From positions 57,866 through 121,865 of the forward strand of contig DDQZ01000078.1 in the NCBI GenBank assembly GCA_002343505.1: a DNA stretch of 64,000 nt. The letters run 5' to 3'. A model generated the notes under the pieces. The model saw nothing but the letters and a program-made list of their open reading frames with translations. It ran no database searches and was not told the origin of the DNA. This document shows, piece after piece, positions 25,297 through 34,417 of the stretch. The DNA is from Verrucomicrobiaceae bacterium UBA2429 (GTDB lineage Bacteria > Verrucomicrobiota > Verrucomicrobiia > Verrucomicrobiales > Verrucomicrobiaceae). A program made the position numbers and the translations under genes. Positions within the stretch are counted from its first letter, which is position 1, and every line of letters begins with the position of its first letter.

Positions 25297-26748
25297 ATGA
25301 ACATCGTCACCGAAATCTTCCGCCGCGCCGATCCCGCCGCCATCGCCCTCATTGAAAACGAGCGCTCCGTCAGCTTCGGCCAGCTCCAGGCATGGTGTGA
25401 CCAGGCCGCCGCCCAGCTCACCGGCTGGCAGGGCCGCCGCGCCGGCTTTTACTGCCCGAACGGCCTGGCTCACATCGTCTGGTCTCTCGGCCTGCTGCGC
25501 GCGGGAGCCGTGCTCGTGCCCGTGGCGCCGGAGCTTTCCGGGCCTGAGCGGGAGCAGCTCCTCGCCACCACCGCCCTGCACGGCGTGCTCACCGCTGGAG
25601 GGCAAAACTGGCCCCATCCTGCCGGACAGACGCATGATTTGAAACTCGATGACATGCAGGCGCGTCTGCACTCGGAGCTGCCGCCCCACCCCGCGCCACT
25701 CTTTGAGGAAAACGACCTCGCCGCGCTGAACCCCGCGCTCATCCGCTTCAGCTCCGGCACCACCGGCAAACGCAAGGGCGTCGTCATCGCGCATCAGACA
25801 CTGCTCGACCGCGTCACCACCGCCAATGCCGGCCTCCGGATCGGCCCCGGCGACCGCGTCGTGTGGATGCTGCCCATGGCGCACCACTTCGCCGTCTCCA
25901 TCATCCTTTACCTCCTGCACGGCGCCACCACCGTGCTCATCGAGTCCCATCTCGGGGCCGACGTTTATGCCGGTCTGAGAAAGCACGGCGGCACCGTGCT
26001 CTACGCCGCCCCCTTCCACCACGCCCTGCTCGCCGCCGTGCCGGACGCCGCGCCCATCCCCAGCCTGCGCCTCGCCGTCTCCACCGCCGCCGCCTTGCCG
26101 GAGGGCACGGCGCTGGCGTTTCAGAAAGCCTTCGGCATCCCGCTGCGCCAGGCCCTGGGCATCATCGAGTGCGGGCTGCCCGTCCTGAACACCCGCTGGC
26201 TGGAAAAGACCGCCAGCATCGGCTCCCCGCAGCCAGGCTTCGAAATGGAGCTCCGCGACCCCGCCGGCCAGCCCGTGCCCGCCGGCCAGGCGGGCGAGCT
26301 TTTTCTGCGCGGCCCCGGCATGGTGGACGCCTACCTCAGCCCCTGGACGCCGCGCTCCTGCATCCTTGAGGACGGCTGGTTCCGCACCGGCGACCAGGCG
26401 CTCGTGGACGCGGACGGCGCCGTCTTCCTCCAGGGCCGCACGCACAGCATCATCAATGTCGGCGGCATGAAGTGCTTCCCCGAGGAAATCGAGGCCTGCC
26501 TCGCGGAGCACCCCGCCGTGCTTGAGGCGCGCGTCGTTGGTATGCCGCATCCCGGCTTCGGCAGCGTGCCCGCCGCCGAGATCGTCCCCGCCGACCCCGC
26601 CGCGCCTCCCCGCATGGGCGAGCTGATGGGCCACTGCCGCGCGCGGCTCTCCGGTTACAAAGTGCCGTTGAAATTTGTCTTCGTCACCGCCCTGCCCAAG
26701 ACCCCCAGCGGCAAGCCCGACCGCACGCAACCCCTGACCACACCCTGA
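25297..26748 (+). CDS. AMP-dependent acyl/aryl-CoA ligase (ANL superfamily)
   Basis: A 483-aa adenylate-forming enzyme that would activate a carboxylic acid as acyl-AMP and then as a CoA or carrier-protein thioester. Motifs: the P-loop FSSGTTGKRKG, the LGIIECG (A5, in place of the usual YGxTE), RTGDQALVD (A7) and the A10 lysine KTPSGKPDR. The ATG at 25297 (MNIVTEIFRR) places the N-terminal domain correctly; an earlier in-frame ATG at 25240 adds 19 residues. The FAD-dependent, halogenase-like gene starts 6 bases after its stop, so the two are surely co-transcribed and probably act on the same metabolite. Substrate unknown. Confidence 0.85.
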   Translation: MNIVTEIFRRADPAAIALIENERSVSFGQLQAWCDQAAAQLTGWQGRRAGFYCPNGLAHIVWSLGLLRAGAVLVPVAPELSGPEREQLLATTALHGVLTAGGQNWPHPAGQTHDLKLDDMQARLHSELPPHPAPLFEENDLAALNPALIRFSSGTTGKRKGVVIAHQTLLDRVTTANAGLRIGPGDRVVWMLPMAHHFAVSIILYLLHGATTVLIESHLGADVYAGLRKHGGTVLYAAPFHHALLAAVPDAAPIPSLRLAVSTAAALPEGTALAFQKAFGIPLRQALGIIECGLPVLNTRWLEKTASIGSPQPGFEMELRDPAGQPVPAGQAGELFLRGPGMVDAYLSPWTPRSCILEDGWFRTGDQALVDADGAVFLQGRTHSIINVGGMKCFPEEIEACLAEHPAVLEARVVGMPHPGFGSVPAAEIVPADPAAPPRMGELMGHCRARLSGYKVPLKFVFVTALPKTPSGKPDRTQPLTTP

Positions 26749-26754
26749 TCCCCC

Positions 26755-28038
26755 ATGCCCGAACGCCCCACCCGCATCGCCATCATCGGCGCCGGACCCG
26801 CCGGCACCGCCACCGCCACCTTGCTCGCCAGGCGCGGCGCGTCCGTCGTCATCCTCGACGATGGCAAACGCCCCGACCTCGTCGTCGGCGAGTCCTTGAT
26901 CCCGCTCATGGTCGCCGCCTTCCGCGAGCTGGGCATCGAGGACGAGGTGAAAAAATTCGGCACGCACAAGCCGGGCGTCACCTTCACCATTGATGACGAC
27001 ACCGAGTTCATGCTCTCCTTCCAATCCGTGGAGGGCATCCTGCCCACCTACAGCTACAACGTGCCGCGCAAAGACTTCGACCAGCTACTGCTCGACACCG
27101 CCTTGAACGCCGGCGCGCTCATGGTGCGGGCGCAGGTCCGCCTCGAAGGCCCGTACCCGCAGGGCGCGGAGGTCCGGCTCGGGCGCGAAACCCTCGATTC
27201 AATCCCCGGATGGGATGGCGCGGAGCCGGACCTTCTCATTGACGCCAGCGGCCGCCGCCGTCTCACCGCCAGACTGCTCCAGCTCAAAGCCGCCACAGGT
27301 CCGCGCACGGATGTGGCCCACTTCGCCCATTACGCGGACTGCGCGCTGCCGGAGCCCGCCGGCCAGGTCATCATCAGCCGCCTGCGCCACGGCTGGTCAT
27401 GGCGCATCCCCTTGAGCGGGGGCCGCCTGAGCATCGGCGTGGTGATGAACAAGGACGCGGCGAAAACCTTCGGCTCCACGCCCGAGGCGCAGCTCGAGGG
27501 CGTCATTGACAGCGAGCCGCGCCTTCATGCCGCCGCCGCGCGCAGGCGGCGCGTCACGCCCGTGGCCACTTATGCGAACTACCAGCTCATTTCCGCGCGC
27601 GCCTCCGGCCCCGGCTGGGCGGCCGCGGGGGATGCCTTCGGCTTCGTGGACCCCATGCTCTCGCCCGGCCTGTGCATGGCTCTCGAGTCCGCGCGCATGC
27701 TCGCCGCCAGCATCCCCGCGCAGGGCGGGCTGGATGCCGCCGCACCCGCGCGCCTCCGCCGTTACGGGCGCTGGTTCGCGCGCAGCCTGCGGCACTGGCA
27801 GGACCTCGTGGACTACTTTTACGACGGGCGCATTTTCTCCATCTACACAGCCGGCAGGGAAATGTCCGCGCGCCGTCCGGGCCGGCCCGCCGAGATCATC
27901 GAGGGGCACATTTCAAAAAACCTCGCCGGCATGGCCTCGGGCGCCTACACCTCGCGCGCCTACAGCCGGTGGCTGGTTTCCGTGCTGGCCCTGTATGCGC
28001 AGCGTCAGAAAGACCCGGCCGCCTACGTCATCCGGTGA
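26755..28038 (+). CDS. FAD-dependent oxidoreductase, flavin halogenase-like
   Basis: A 427-aa flavoprotein. The Rossmann motif IIGAGPAGTATA is at residues 10-21, then VGESLIP (44-50), typical of the tryptophan-halogenase/geranylgeranyl reductase group. Two halogenase hallmarks are visible: a K-P-G-x-x-F segment (Lys72, in HKPGVTF) where the catalytic lysine lies in several halogenases, and W-S-W-R-I-P (214-219), matching W-x-W-x-I-P. GDAFGFVDPMLSPG is the FAD-binding C-terminal motif. It may be a true halogenase acting on a carrier- or CoA-bound substrate from the adjacent ligase, or a related oxidase; sequence alone cannot decide. No separate flavin reductase is nearby. Confidence 0.78.
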   Translation: MPERPTRIAIIGAGPAGTATATLLARRGASVVILDDGKRPDLVVGESLIPLMVAAFRELGIEDEVKKFGTHKPGVTFTIDDDTEFMLSFQSVEGILPTYSYNVPRKDFDQLLLDTALNAGALMVRAQVRLEGPYPQGAEVRLGRETLDSIPGWDGAEPDLLIDASGRRRLTARLLQLKAATGPRTDVAHFAHYADCALPEPAGQVIISRLRHGWSWRIPLSGGRLSIGVVMNKDAAKTFGSTPEAQLEGVIDSEPRLHAAAARRRRVTPVATYANYQLISARASGPGWAAAGDAFGFVDPMLSPGLCMALESARMLAASIPAQGGLDAAAPARLRRYGRWFARSLRHWQDLVDYFYDGRIFSIYTAGREMSARRPGRPAEIIEGHISKNLAGMASGAYTSRAYSRWLVSVLALYAQRQKDPAAYVIR

Positions 28039-28043
28039 GCGGC

Positions 28044-28799
28044 TCACCGGCCCGCGCCGCGCTGCAGGGCGCGCCAGAGCAGCCAGCCCAGCAGATGCAC
28101 CGCCGCCAGCGCGCCGAGCAGTTGCGCCAGCGTGTGCGCCAGGCTGTCCTTTCCCAGGCCGCTGCCCACCAGGGAGAAAACCACGTTCAGCGGCAGATGG
28201 CCCGCCAGCGTGCCAGTGAGGAAGACGCGGTGCCCGCAGCGCCCCACGCCCAGCAGCACATTGAGCAAAATGCCCGGCACCATGAGCTGCCGCGCCCAGA
28301 ACACCCGCGCCAGCGTGGGCCGCTCCAGCAGCCTGCCCAGCCAGGGCGTGCGCTCCGCCCGCGCCAGCACCGCGCGCCGCGCTCCGGCCCGCGCCAGGAT
28401 AAAAGCGCCATACGAGCCGGCGGCAGAACCCGCCAGAGAGGCCAGCAGCCCCTCCCCAAAACCGAACAGCAGCCCCGCCGCCGCGCAAAGGGGCAGGCGC
28501 GGCAGGCCGAGCATCACGCCTAGCGCGCAGGCGGCGGCAAACATCCCCTCCCCCGCCAGGCCCAGGTCGCGCAGGCGCTCCTTCCCTAGCTGCACATTCG
28601 TGATCCAAACTCCCAGCGGTGTGAAATGCGCCAGCACCATGAAAGCCGCCACCATGCACACCAGCAGCAGCACGCGGCGGTTTTCCCGATGGATGGATTT
28701 TTGCGTCGCCGCCTCCACGCTTTCAGGCGCGCTCTCCGCCTGCGGAACGGGCGCGGGGGGTGTGCCGGGGAAAAGATCTGCCGAAGCTCGGGCTGACAT
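28044..28799 (-). CDS. TVP38/TMEM64 family membrane protein (VTT domain)
   Basis: A 251-aa polytopic membrane protein. After a polar N-terminal 40 residues come hydrophobic helices and the VTT/SNARE-associated (DedA-related) core with AAGLLFGFGEGLLASLAG and GSYGAFILARAGAR, plus ARQLMVPGILLNVLLGVG and a late GSGLGKDSL motif. Family members are implicated in lipid scrambling or membrane homeostasis; specific transport is not established. It is convergent with the flavoprotein gene (5 bases) and divergent from the K+ channel. Confidence 0.82.
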   Translation of the reverse strand: MSARASADLFPGTPPAPVPQAESAPESVEAATQKSIHRENRRVLLLVCMVAAFMVLAHFTPLGVWITNVQLGKERLRDLGLAGEGMFAAACALGVMLGLPRLPLCAAAGLLFGFGEGLLASLAGSAAGSYGAFILARAGARRAVLARAERTPWLGRLLERPTLARVFWARQLMVPGILLNVLLGVGRCGHRVFLTGTLAGHLPLNVVFSLVGSGLGKDSLAHTLAQLLGALAAVHLLGWLLWRALQRGAGR

Positions 28800-28902
28800 C
28801 CCAGCCTCTTCACGCCAGGACGCCGATTTCTCAAGTGGCGTTTGTGTTCCAAAAAACGCCAGGTCTTGACCCGCCGGCGCTCGCGGGCATCATCGGCGTG
28901 CC

Positions 28903-29667
28903 ATGAAAAGCGCGGACTCCCAAGGACTCGGACGGGCGGAAAAGGCCATCCAGGTGGTCATCATCCTGTCCCTCGTCACTTTCGCCCTGGAGACGCTGCC
29001 CGGCCTGCTGCCCTGGCAAAGGCGCGCGCTGGCCGCGTTTGAGATGTTTTCCATCGCGGTGTTCACGATCGAGTACCTTGTGCGCCTCTCTGTTGCGCGC
29101 CCTGTCTCGAAGTATGCCTTCAGCTTCTTCGGCATCGTGGACTTGCTGGCCATCCTGCCTTTTTATCTGAGCGCGGGGTTTGACCTGCGCTCGCTGCGCG
29201 CCTTCCGCCTGCTGCGGCTGCTGCGCGTGCTGAAGCTGGCGCGCTACAGCCGCGCCATGCAGCGCTTCCACCGCGCGTTCATCATCGCCAAAGAGGAGCT
29301 TGTGCTCTTCGGTGCCACGGCCTGCATCCTGCTCTACCTGGCGGCGGTGGGCATTTACTACTTTGAGAATGCCGCGCAGCCGCAGGTCTTCACCTCGCTC
29401 TTCGACGGGCTTTGGTGGGCCATCTCCACGCTGACCACCGTGGGTTACGGTGACGCGTATCCAATCACGGCGGGCGGCAGGTTTTTCACCTTTTTCATCC
29501 TCATCATCGGCCTCGGCGTCATCGCCGTGCCCACGGGCCTGATCGCCTCCGCGCTGTCGAAGGCGCGGCGCGAGGAGGATGAGGAAGAAGCGCGGGCCCT
29601 TGAAGCCGCCGCTATCGCACAAACTTCCCCGGATTCAGAATCCCCTTCGGGTCCAGGGCCTGCTTGA
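28903..29667 (+). CDS. Voltage-gated-like potassium channel (Ion_trans)
   Basis: A 254-aa six-helix channel subunit. The selectivity filter is TTVGYGDAYP, the canonical K+ filter. A voltage-sensor S4-type helix with regularly spaced arginines is present (LRSLRAFRLLRLLRVLKLARYSRAMQRF-type pattern, about residues 95-125, read in overlapping parts), and S5/S6 flank the pore. The acidic C-terminus (REEDEEEARALEAAA) is short. Small KvAP-like channels of this type occur widely in bacteria. The last 56 bases overlap the convergent GlcD-like gene. Confidence 0.92.
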   Translation: MKSADSQGLGRAEKAIQVVIILSLVTFALETLPGLLPWQRRALAAFEMFSIAVFTIEYLVRLSVARPVSKYAFSFFGIVDLLAILPFYLSAGFDLRSLRAFRLLRLLRVLKLARYSRAMQRFHRAFIIAKEELVLFGATACILLYLAAVGIYYFENAAQPQVFTSLFDGLWWAISTLTTVGYGDAYPITAGGRFFTFFILIIGLGVIAVPTGLIASALSKARREEDEEEARALEAAAIAQTSPDSESPSGPGPA

Positions 29668-30985
29668 GCCGCAGGTGCAGGGCGCGCGCGCCCTCGGACA
29701 CGGCGTGCGGGAACCAGCGCTCTTTGGCGATGCCCACGCCGTGCTCGCCGGTGATGGCGCCTTTCCAGGCGATGACCTGGTGGAAAAGCTTGTCGAGCGC
29801 CGCCTCGGCGCGCTCACGGATGGCGGGGTCGTCCATGGTGGGGACCATGATGTTGACGTGGATGTTGCCATCCCCGGCATGGCCGAAGCAGGCCACGGGG
29901 AAGCCGAACTCGCCCTGCAAGGTCTCGGCGAAGTCCACGAGGTCCACCAGCCGGCTGCGGGGCACGACGATGTCCTCGTTGAGCTTGATGAGGCCGGTGT
30001 TGCGCAGGCTGTAGCTGAACTCGCGGCGCAGCTTCCAGAAGCGCTCGCAGGCCGCCTCTCCCAGCGCCTCCTCCAGGCAGATGCAGCCGAGCCCGCGTAC
30101 GAGCTCCGCCAGCGCCGCCAGCTCGCCTTTGACCGAGGCCTCCTGGCCGTCGAGTTCCACGAGCAGGTGCGCGTCACCCTGTGGTGTGACGGATTCCCCC
30201 AGATACTCGCGCGCGGCGCGCAGGGTGAATTTGTCGGCGATCTCAAGAGCGCTGGGCAGATAACCGGAATCCAAAATCCGGCCCACCGCGTTCGCCGCCT
30301 CGGCGAAGCTGCCGAAGCCTGCGGAGAGCATGGCGCGCATGGGAGGATGCGGGATGAGGCGCAGCGTGGCCTCGGTGACGACACCGAGCAGGCCCTCGCT
30401 GCCGACCATGAGGCCCACGAGGTCAAAGCCGGTCTTGTTTTTGTGGCAGCGCCCGCCCGCTTTGACCACGGTGCCGTCGGCCAGCACCGCCTCAAGGCCG
30501 AGCACATAATGGCGGGTGACGCCATACTTCAGGCAGCGCGGGCCGCCGGCGTTGGCGGCGATGTTACCGCCGAGGCTGCACTCTTTGAGACTGGCGGGAT
30601 CCGGCGGGTAAAACCAGCCGCGCTCGCGCACGGCGGCCTGGAGGTCGCCCGTGATGACGCCCGGCTCCACCACCGCCACGCCATCGCCGGTGTTGATCTC
30701 CTTGATGCGGTTCATCTTTTTCAGCGAGAGCGCGATGCCGCCGTGCAAAGGCACGCAGCCGCCCACATAACCCACCTGCGCGCCCTGCGGCGTCACCGGC
30801 ACGCCATGCGCGTCCGCGTAGCGCAGCACCGCCGCCACATCCTCCGTGCAGGCGGCATGGACGACGACCTGCGGCGCGCTGGAGGCGAACCATTTGTCCG
30901 TGCTGTGCGCGGCGAGGTCCGCCGCCGTGGTGGATACACGATCGGGGCCGAGGAGGGAGACGAGGTCGGCTTCGAGACTGGGCAT
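29612..30985 (-). CDS. FAD-binding oxidase, GlcD/D-lactate dehydrogenase type
   Basis: A 457-aa enzyme that oxidises a 2-hydroxy acid such as glycolate or D-lactate. The FAD_binding_4 (VAO-fold) domain is seen in VTPQGAQVGYVGGCVPLHGG and DPASLKECSLGGNIAANAGGPRC; the C-terminal cap has FGHAGDGNIHVNI and GEHGVGIAKERW, the conserved substrate/metal histidine motifs, ending KQALDPKGILNPGK. The start at 30985 begins directly ahead of the FAD domain. glcE/glcF partners are not adjacent, so it may be a stand-alone dehydrogenase. Its 3' end overlaps the K+ channel gene by 56 bases in opposite orientation. Confidence 0.9.
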   Translation of the reverse strand: MPSLEADLVSLLGPDRVSTTAADLAAHSTDKWFASSAPQVVVHAACTEDVAAVLRYADAHGVPVTPQGAQVGYVGGCVPLHGGIALSLKKMNRIKEINTGDGVAVVEPGVITGDLQAAVRERGWFYPPDPASLKECSLGGNIAANAGGPRCLKYGVTRHYVLGLEAVLADGTVVKAGGRCHKNKTGFDLVGLMVGSEGLLGVVTEATLRLIPHPPMRAMLSAGFGSFAEAANAVGRILDSGYLPSALEIADKFTLRAAREYLGESVTPQGDAHLLVELDGQEASVKGELAALAELVRGLGCICLEEALGEAACERFWKLRREFSYSLRNTGLIKLNEDIVVPRSRLVDLVDFAETLQGEFGFPVACFGHAGDGNIHVNIMVPTMDDPAIRERAEAALDKLFHQVIAWKGAITGEHGVGIAKERWFPHAVSEGARALHLRLKQALDPKGILNPGKFVR

Positions 30986-31125
30986 CCGCCAGCATGAAAG
31001 CGGAAAGACGCGGCTGGCAAGGGAAGTGTGCGCGCCTGTCCGGCGCTGGGCGCAAACTTTGCGGATTGCGGCGCAGGATAGGGCGCGGGAGAGCGGCGCT
31101 GCTTGTGATGCGCGCTTCCAGAGTG

Positions 31126-31153
31126 CACGGGTTTTGCCTCCGGCTAACCCGTG
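31126..31153. repeat. Intergenic palindrome, GTGCACGGGTT type
   Basis: Inverted repeat CACGGGTT (31126-31133) and AACCCGTG (31146-31153) with a 12-base loop, in the gap between the GlcD-like start and the PSD1 stop. It lies near a second palindrome at 31201-31230, so both look like members of a dispersed intergenic repeat class. Confidence 0.5.
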
Positions 31154-31200
31154 AGGGTAGCGCGCTCCGAGCCCGCACTGTTTCATCGTGAGTCTGACTC

Positions 31201-31230
31201 CCACGGCTTAGGCGGAGCCAAAAGCCGTGG
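31201..31230. repeat. Intergenic palindrome before the PSD1 3' end
   Basis: Perfect 9-bp inverted repeat CCACGGCTT (31201-31209) and AAGCCGTGG (31222-31230), 12-base loop, 14 bases beyond the PSD1 stop on its downstream side. It may act as a transcription end for the minus-strand PSD1 gene, but no U-tract follows in that direction. Confidence 0.5.
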
Positions 31231-31244
31231 CACTTTGGTGAATG

Positions 31245-33434
31245 TCAGTGATTGAAAACGAATTCGGCGCTGTTGATGAGCGCCCAGGCGAGGTCTTCGG
31301 CGGCGGTCTGGCGGGTGGCGCCTGGGGTGGAGAAGAAGCGCAGGGCGGCCTGCATTTCCCCGGCTTCGGGCAGGCGGTTGTAGGCGGCGAGATAGATCTC
31401 GGTGACGAGCTTTGGCTCGGAGAGGGACGCGTCTTTCACCAGGGCGGTGACGCGGCCTTTCTCGCTGGCGAGCTTGTTTTGCAGCGTGTCGGAATTCATG
31501 AGGTGGAGGGCCTGGACGACGCTGGACTTGCGCTCGCGCTCGCAGGGGCATTCCTGGCTGGCATTGGGGCGGCCGAAGGCGTCGAGGAATTCGCTGCTGA
31601 GCTTGTGGTTCCAGGTCTGCACGGCTCGGGAGTTTGGCGGCAGACCCTGGAAGGTGTCGCGGACGCCGGTGAGATCGCCGACGGCGTCGAGCAGGACTTC
31701 GGCGCTGAGGCGGCGCTTGTGGGCGCGGGCGAAGTTGCGGGTGTCGGCGAGGTTGTGCTCGTTGGGTTCGACGCTGAACTGGTAGGTGCGCGAGGCGGCG
31801 ATGGTGCGCATGAGGTGCTTCAGGTCGTAGCCGCTGGAGACGAAATCGGCGGCGAGCCAGTCGAGCAGGGCAGGGTTGGTGGGGGGATTGGAGACGCGAA
31901 AATCATCCACAGGCTCGACGATGCCGCAGCCGAGGAAGTCGGACCAGATGCGGTTGACGAGGGCTTTGGCGAAGAAGGGGTTGTCGCTGGCGCGCATCCA
32001 GTCGGCGAGGCGGGCGCGTGGGTCCTGGCCTTCGACGTAGGGCATCTTGGGGCCGTCGGGGGGCTTGGGGGTCATGACGGCTTCGGTGACGGGGTGGCTG
32101 ACGCTGCCAGTGCCGCCGTGCCACCAGTATTCGACCTCGCCGGAGATGGGGGCGGAGATGGCCTGGCCTCGGCGCTTCATCCGGCCGAAGAAGGCGGCAA
32201 GCTGGTAGTAGTCGTCCTGGGTCCACTTTTCGCTGGGGTGGTGGTGGCACTTGGCGCAGTCGAGCCGGACGCCGAGGAAGATTTGGCTGACGAAGGCGCC
32301 CATGTCGGCGGGGTCGCGCTTGTCGCGGAAGACGGCGACTGGGCCGTGCTGGTGGGTGCTGCCCTGGGCGGTGAGCAGCTCGGCGATCATGCGGTCGTAG
32401 GGCTTGTTTTGGCGGAAGCTTTCGCGCAGCCATGAATCGAGCAAATAGACGGGTTTGACGCCGACGCGGGAGGGGTTGGGGCGGATGAGGTCGCCCCATT
32501 TGACGGCCCAGTGGTCGGCGTAGTTGGGGTCTTCGAGCAGCTCGTCCACGAGGCGGGCGCGCTTGCCGGGGCGGGTGTCGGCGAGGTAGCGGCGGGCGAG
32601 CTCGGCGGAGGGAAGCTTGCCGATGAGGTCGAGAGAGGCGCGGCGGAGGAATTCCTCGTCGGTGCAGAGGCCGGAGGGCAGGAGGCCGAGCTTTTGATGC
32701 CGGGTGTGAACGAGGCGGTCTATCTCGTTGTTGACGGGAAGTTTGGCGTAAATCTCGGCGGGAAGCTTTTTGTCAGATGGGAGGGTGAAGCGCGCCACAT
32801 CCACATGCCCCATGAAACGGGCGACGATGACGCCTTCACCACTGATGGCGCCGGTTTTGACCAGGCCGTGGTCGTCCACTTCGGCGAGTTCCTTGTCCTG
32901 GGAAAGGTAGTCGGTGAGGCTGGTGACATCGCGCGTGGTGCCGTCGGAATAACTGGCAGTGACGGTGAGCTGCTGTGCGGCGCCTTTGGCATAGGTGCCT
33001 TCCTGCGGCTGGACGGTGACGCGGGAGAGGGCGGGCTCGCCTTCGAGGGCGAAGGGGGCGCCCTGCTTGATCCAGGTGACGAGGAGATTCCAGGCGGGGC
33101 CGCCTTTTTCGATGCGGGCGCCGCCCTCGTGCGGCATCTGGCCGGTGGCTTTGCGCAGGAGCAGGCTTTCCTCCGGTGCGGCCATGAAGACGCGGCGTCC
33201 GCGCGCGTCGCGGACGATCTCGTGGTAGTCGTGGGCGGGGTCGTAGCCGAAGACGGAGAGCTTGAAGTTGTTCTGGCCCTCGGGCTTGGCGTGGCAGTTG
33301 CCGCCGGCGCAGCCCGCCTTCATGAGGCGGGGCATGATGTCGTGGATGAAACTGACCGGTTTTTCCTCGGCAAGGGCATGGCCCGTGAGGCACAGGGTCA
33401 GCCAGAGGGTGATGGCTGGCGGCAGGCGCGGCAT
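31245..33434 (-). CDS. PSD1-type secreted protein (cytochrome-like, BIG2, DUF1549, DUF1553)
   Basis: A 729-aa exported protein (signal MPRLPPAITLWLTLCLTGHALA). An N-terminal planctomycete-type cytochrome-like segment has Cys42-(4)-Cys47-His48 (CAGGNCH), a variant heme-like site. A bacterial Ig-like domain (about 137-225, RVTVQPQEGTY onward) follows, then DUF1549 (LVHTRHQKLGL, DLIGKLPSAELARRYL) and DUF1553 (LADWMRASDNPFFAKALVNRIW, near the C-terminus). A second Cys pair, DCAKCHHHP, lies in the middle. In Planctomycetes and Verrucomicrobia these proteins partner with DUF1501 proteins and are linked to polysaccharide or sulfated-glycan use; a DUF1501 gene lies two genes upstream. Confidence 0.9.
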   Translation of the reverse strand: MPRLPPAITLWLTLCLTGHALAEEKPVSFIHDIMPRLMKAGCAGGNCHAKPEGQNNFKLSVFGYDPAHDYHEIVRDARGRRVFMAAPEESLLLRKATGQMPHEGGARIEKGGPAWNLLVTWIKQGAPFALEGEPALSRVTVQPQEGTYAKGAAQQLTVTASYSDGTTRDVTSLTDYLSQDKELAEVDDHGLVKTGAISGEGVIVARFMGHVDVARFTLPSDKKLPAEIYAKLPVNNEIDRLVHTRHQKLGLLPSGLCTDEEFLRRASLDLIGKLPSAELARRYLADTRPGKRARLVDELLEDPNYADHWAVKWGDLIRPNPSRVGVKPVYLLDSWLRESFRQNKPYDRMIAELLTAQGSTHQHGPVAVFRDKRDPADMGAFVSQIFLGVRLDCAKCHHHPSEKWTQDDYYQLAAFFGRMKRRGQAISAPISGEVEYWWHGGTGSVSHPVTEAVMTPKPPDGPKMPYVEGQDPRARLADWMRASDNPFFAKALVNRIWSDFLGCGIVEPVDDFRVSNPPTNPALLDWLAADFVSSGYDLKHLMRTIAASRTYQFSVEPNEHNLADTRNFARAHKRRLSAEVLLDAVGDLTGVRDTFQGLPPNSRAVQTWNHKLSSEFLDAFGRPNASQECPCERERKSSVVQALHLMNSDTLQNKLASEKGRVTALVKDASLSEPKLVTEIYLAAYNRLPEAGEMQAALRFFSTPGATRQTAAEDLAWALINSAEFVFNH

Positions 33435-33481
33435 GGGCACAATACGGCCGCGTGAGACGGGTCTTGCGCCGTGGGTGAAGC

Positions 33482-34366
33482 TCAGCGGAGGACCACCAGC
33501 ACGATGGCGCTCATCATCATCAGCGCGCCGGCCATGCGCCAGCGCAAGACGCGCGCGCCAAGGTGCTGCTCGGTGTTTTTGAACCAGTGCCCTACCATCC
33601 AGACGAGGGCCACACTCAGCAAACCGCGCGCGGCATAAACCACGTTGGCGGCGGCGGCCTGGCCGTGAATGGCCAGGGTGCTGACAAAAGTGATGCTCTG
33701 CAGTCCCAGCAGCGCCGAACCGCCGCAGAGCCAGGGCCAGGCGGCGCGCGGCACAGCGCTCAGAGGGGCGGAAAAACGGAAGACAAGACCGAAAGAAAGC
33801 AGCGCGTTGATCCAAAAAACACAAGGCAGCAGCCGGCCCGCGCCCCAATGCGGCCCCCACTTCTGCACAAGAACATCGAACACAGCGAAACACACAGCGC
33901 CGACGCCGCCCGCCGCCAGTGTGATGCCCAGTCCGCGCGGTCTTGGGCCGCCGTCATTTCGATTGAGAAAGGTGATGCCCAGCACGCTGAGGATGCAGGC
34001 CGCCCACAGACGCGGGTCCACGTTTTCACCTGTGAGCATGGGTGTGATCATGGCCACAATGACCACCTTCAACCCAAAGACCGGAACGGCGATGGACACG
34101 TCCCCTTTTTCCAGCGCCAGAAACTGCGCGATCTGCCCGCCAAACAGGCACATGGCAATGACGCCCGGCTGCCACAGCAGCTCACGCTCCACCGGCGGCC
34201 CGCCGAAGATCCAGAGCGCAGAGAACAGCAACGCGACGATGACATTCGCCACGAAGGTGGTGCGCCACAGCCCCACACCCAGCTCGCTCGACCGCTTCAG
34301 GGTCAGCGCCCCAAGGGCGTACATGAGGGCGGCAAGGAAAGGAAAAGCAATAACAGGGGCGGACAC
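33482..34366 (-). CDS. EamA/DMT-family transporter
   Basis: A 294-aa membrane protein with about ten hydrophobic helices and two internally similar halves typical of the EamA drug/metabolite transporter superfamily (for example ALEKGDVSIAVPVFGLKVVIVA in the first half). The start codon is GTG at 34366 (SAPVIAFPFLAALMY). Substrate unknown. It sits between the DUF1501 and PSD1 genes on the same strand, 47 bases upstream of PSD1, and interrupts the usual tight DUF1501-DUF1553 pairing. Confidence 0.82.
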   Translation of the reverse strand: MSAPVIAFPFLAALMYALGALTLKRSSELGVGLWRTTFVANVIVALLFSALWIFGGPPVERELLWQPGVIAMCLFGGQIAQFLALEKGDVSIAVPVFGLKVVIVAMITPMLTGENVDPRLWAACILSVLGITFLNRNDGGPRPRGLGITLAAGGVGAVCFAVFDVLVQKWGPHWGAGRLLPCVFWINALLSFGLVFRFSAPLSAVPRAAWPWLCGGSALLGLQSITFVSTLAIHGQAAAANVVYAARGLLSVALVWMVGHWFKNTEQHLGARVLRWRMAGALMMMSAIVLVVLR

Positions 34367-34417
34367 GAGGCGGCCAGACTGGCGTGGAAGCGCCGGGGGT
34401 CAAGGAGGCGGCTGGCC

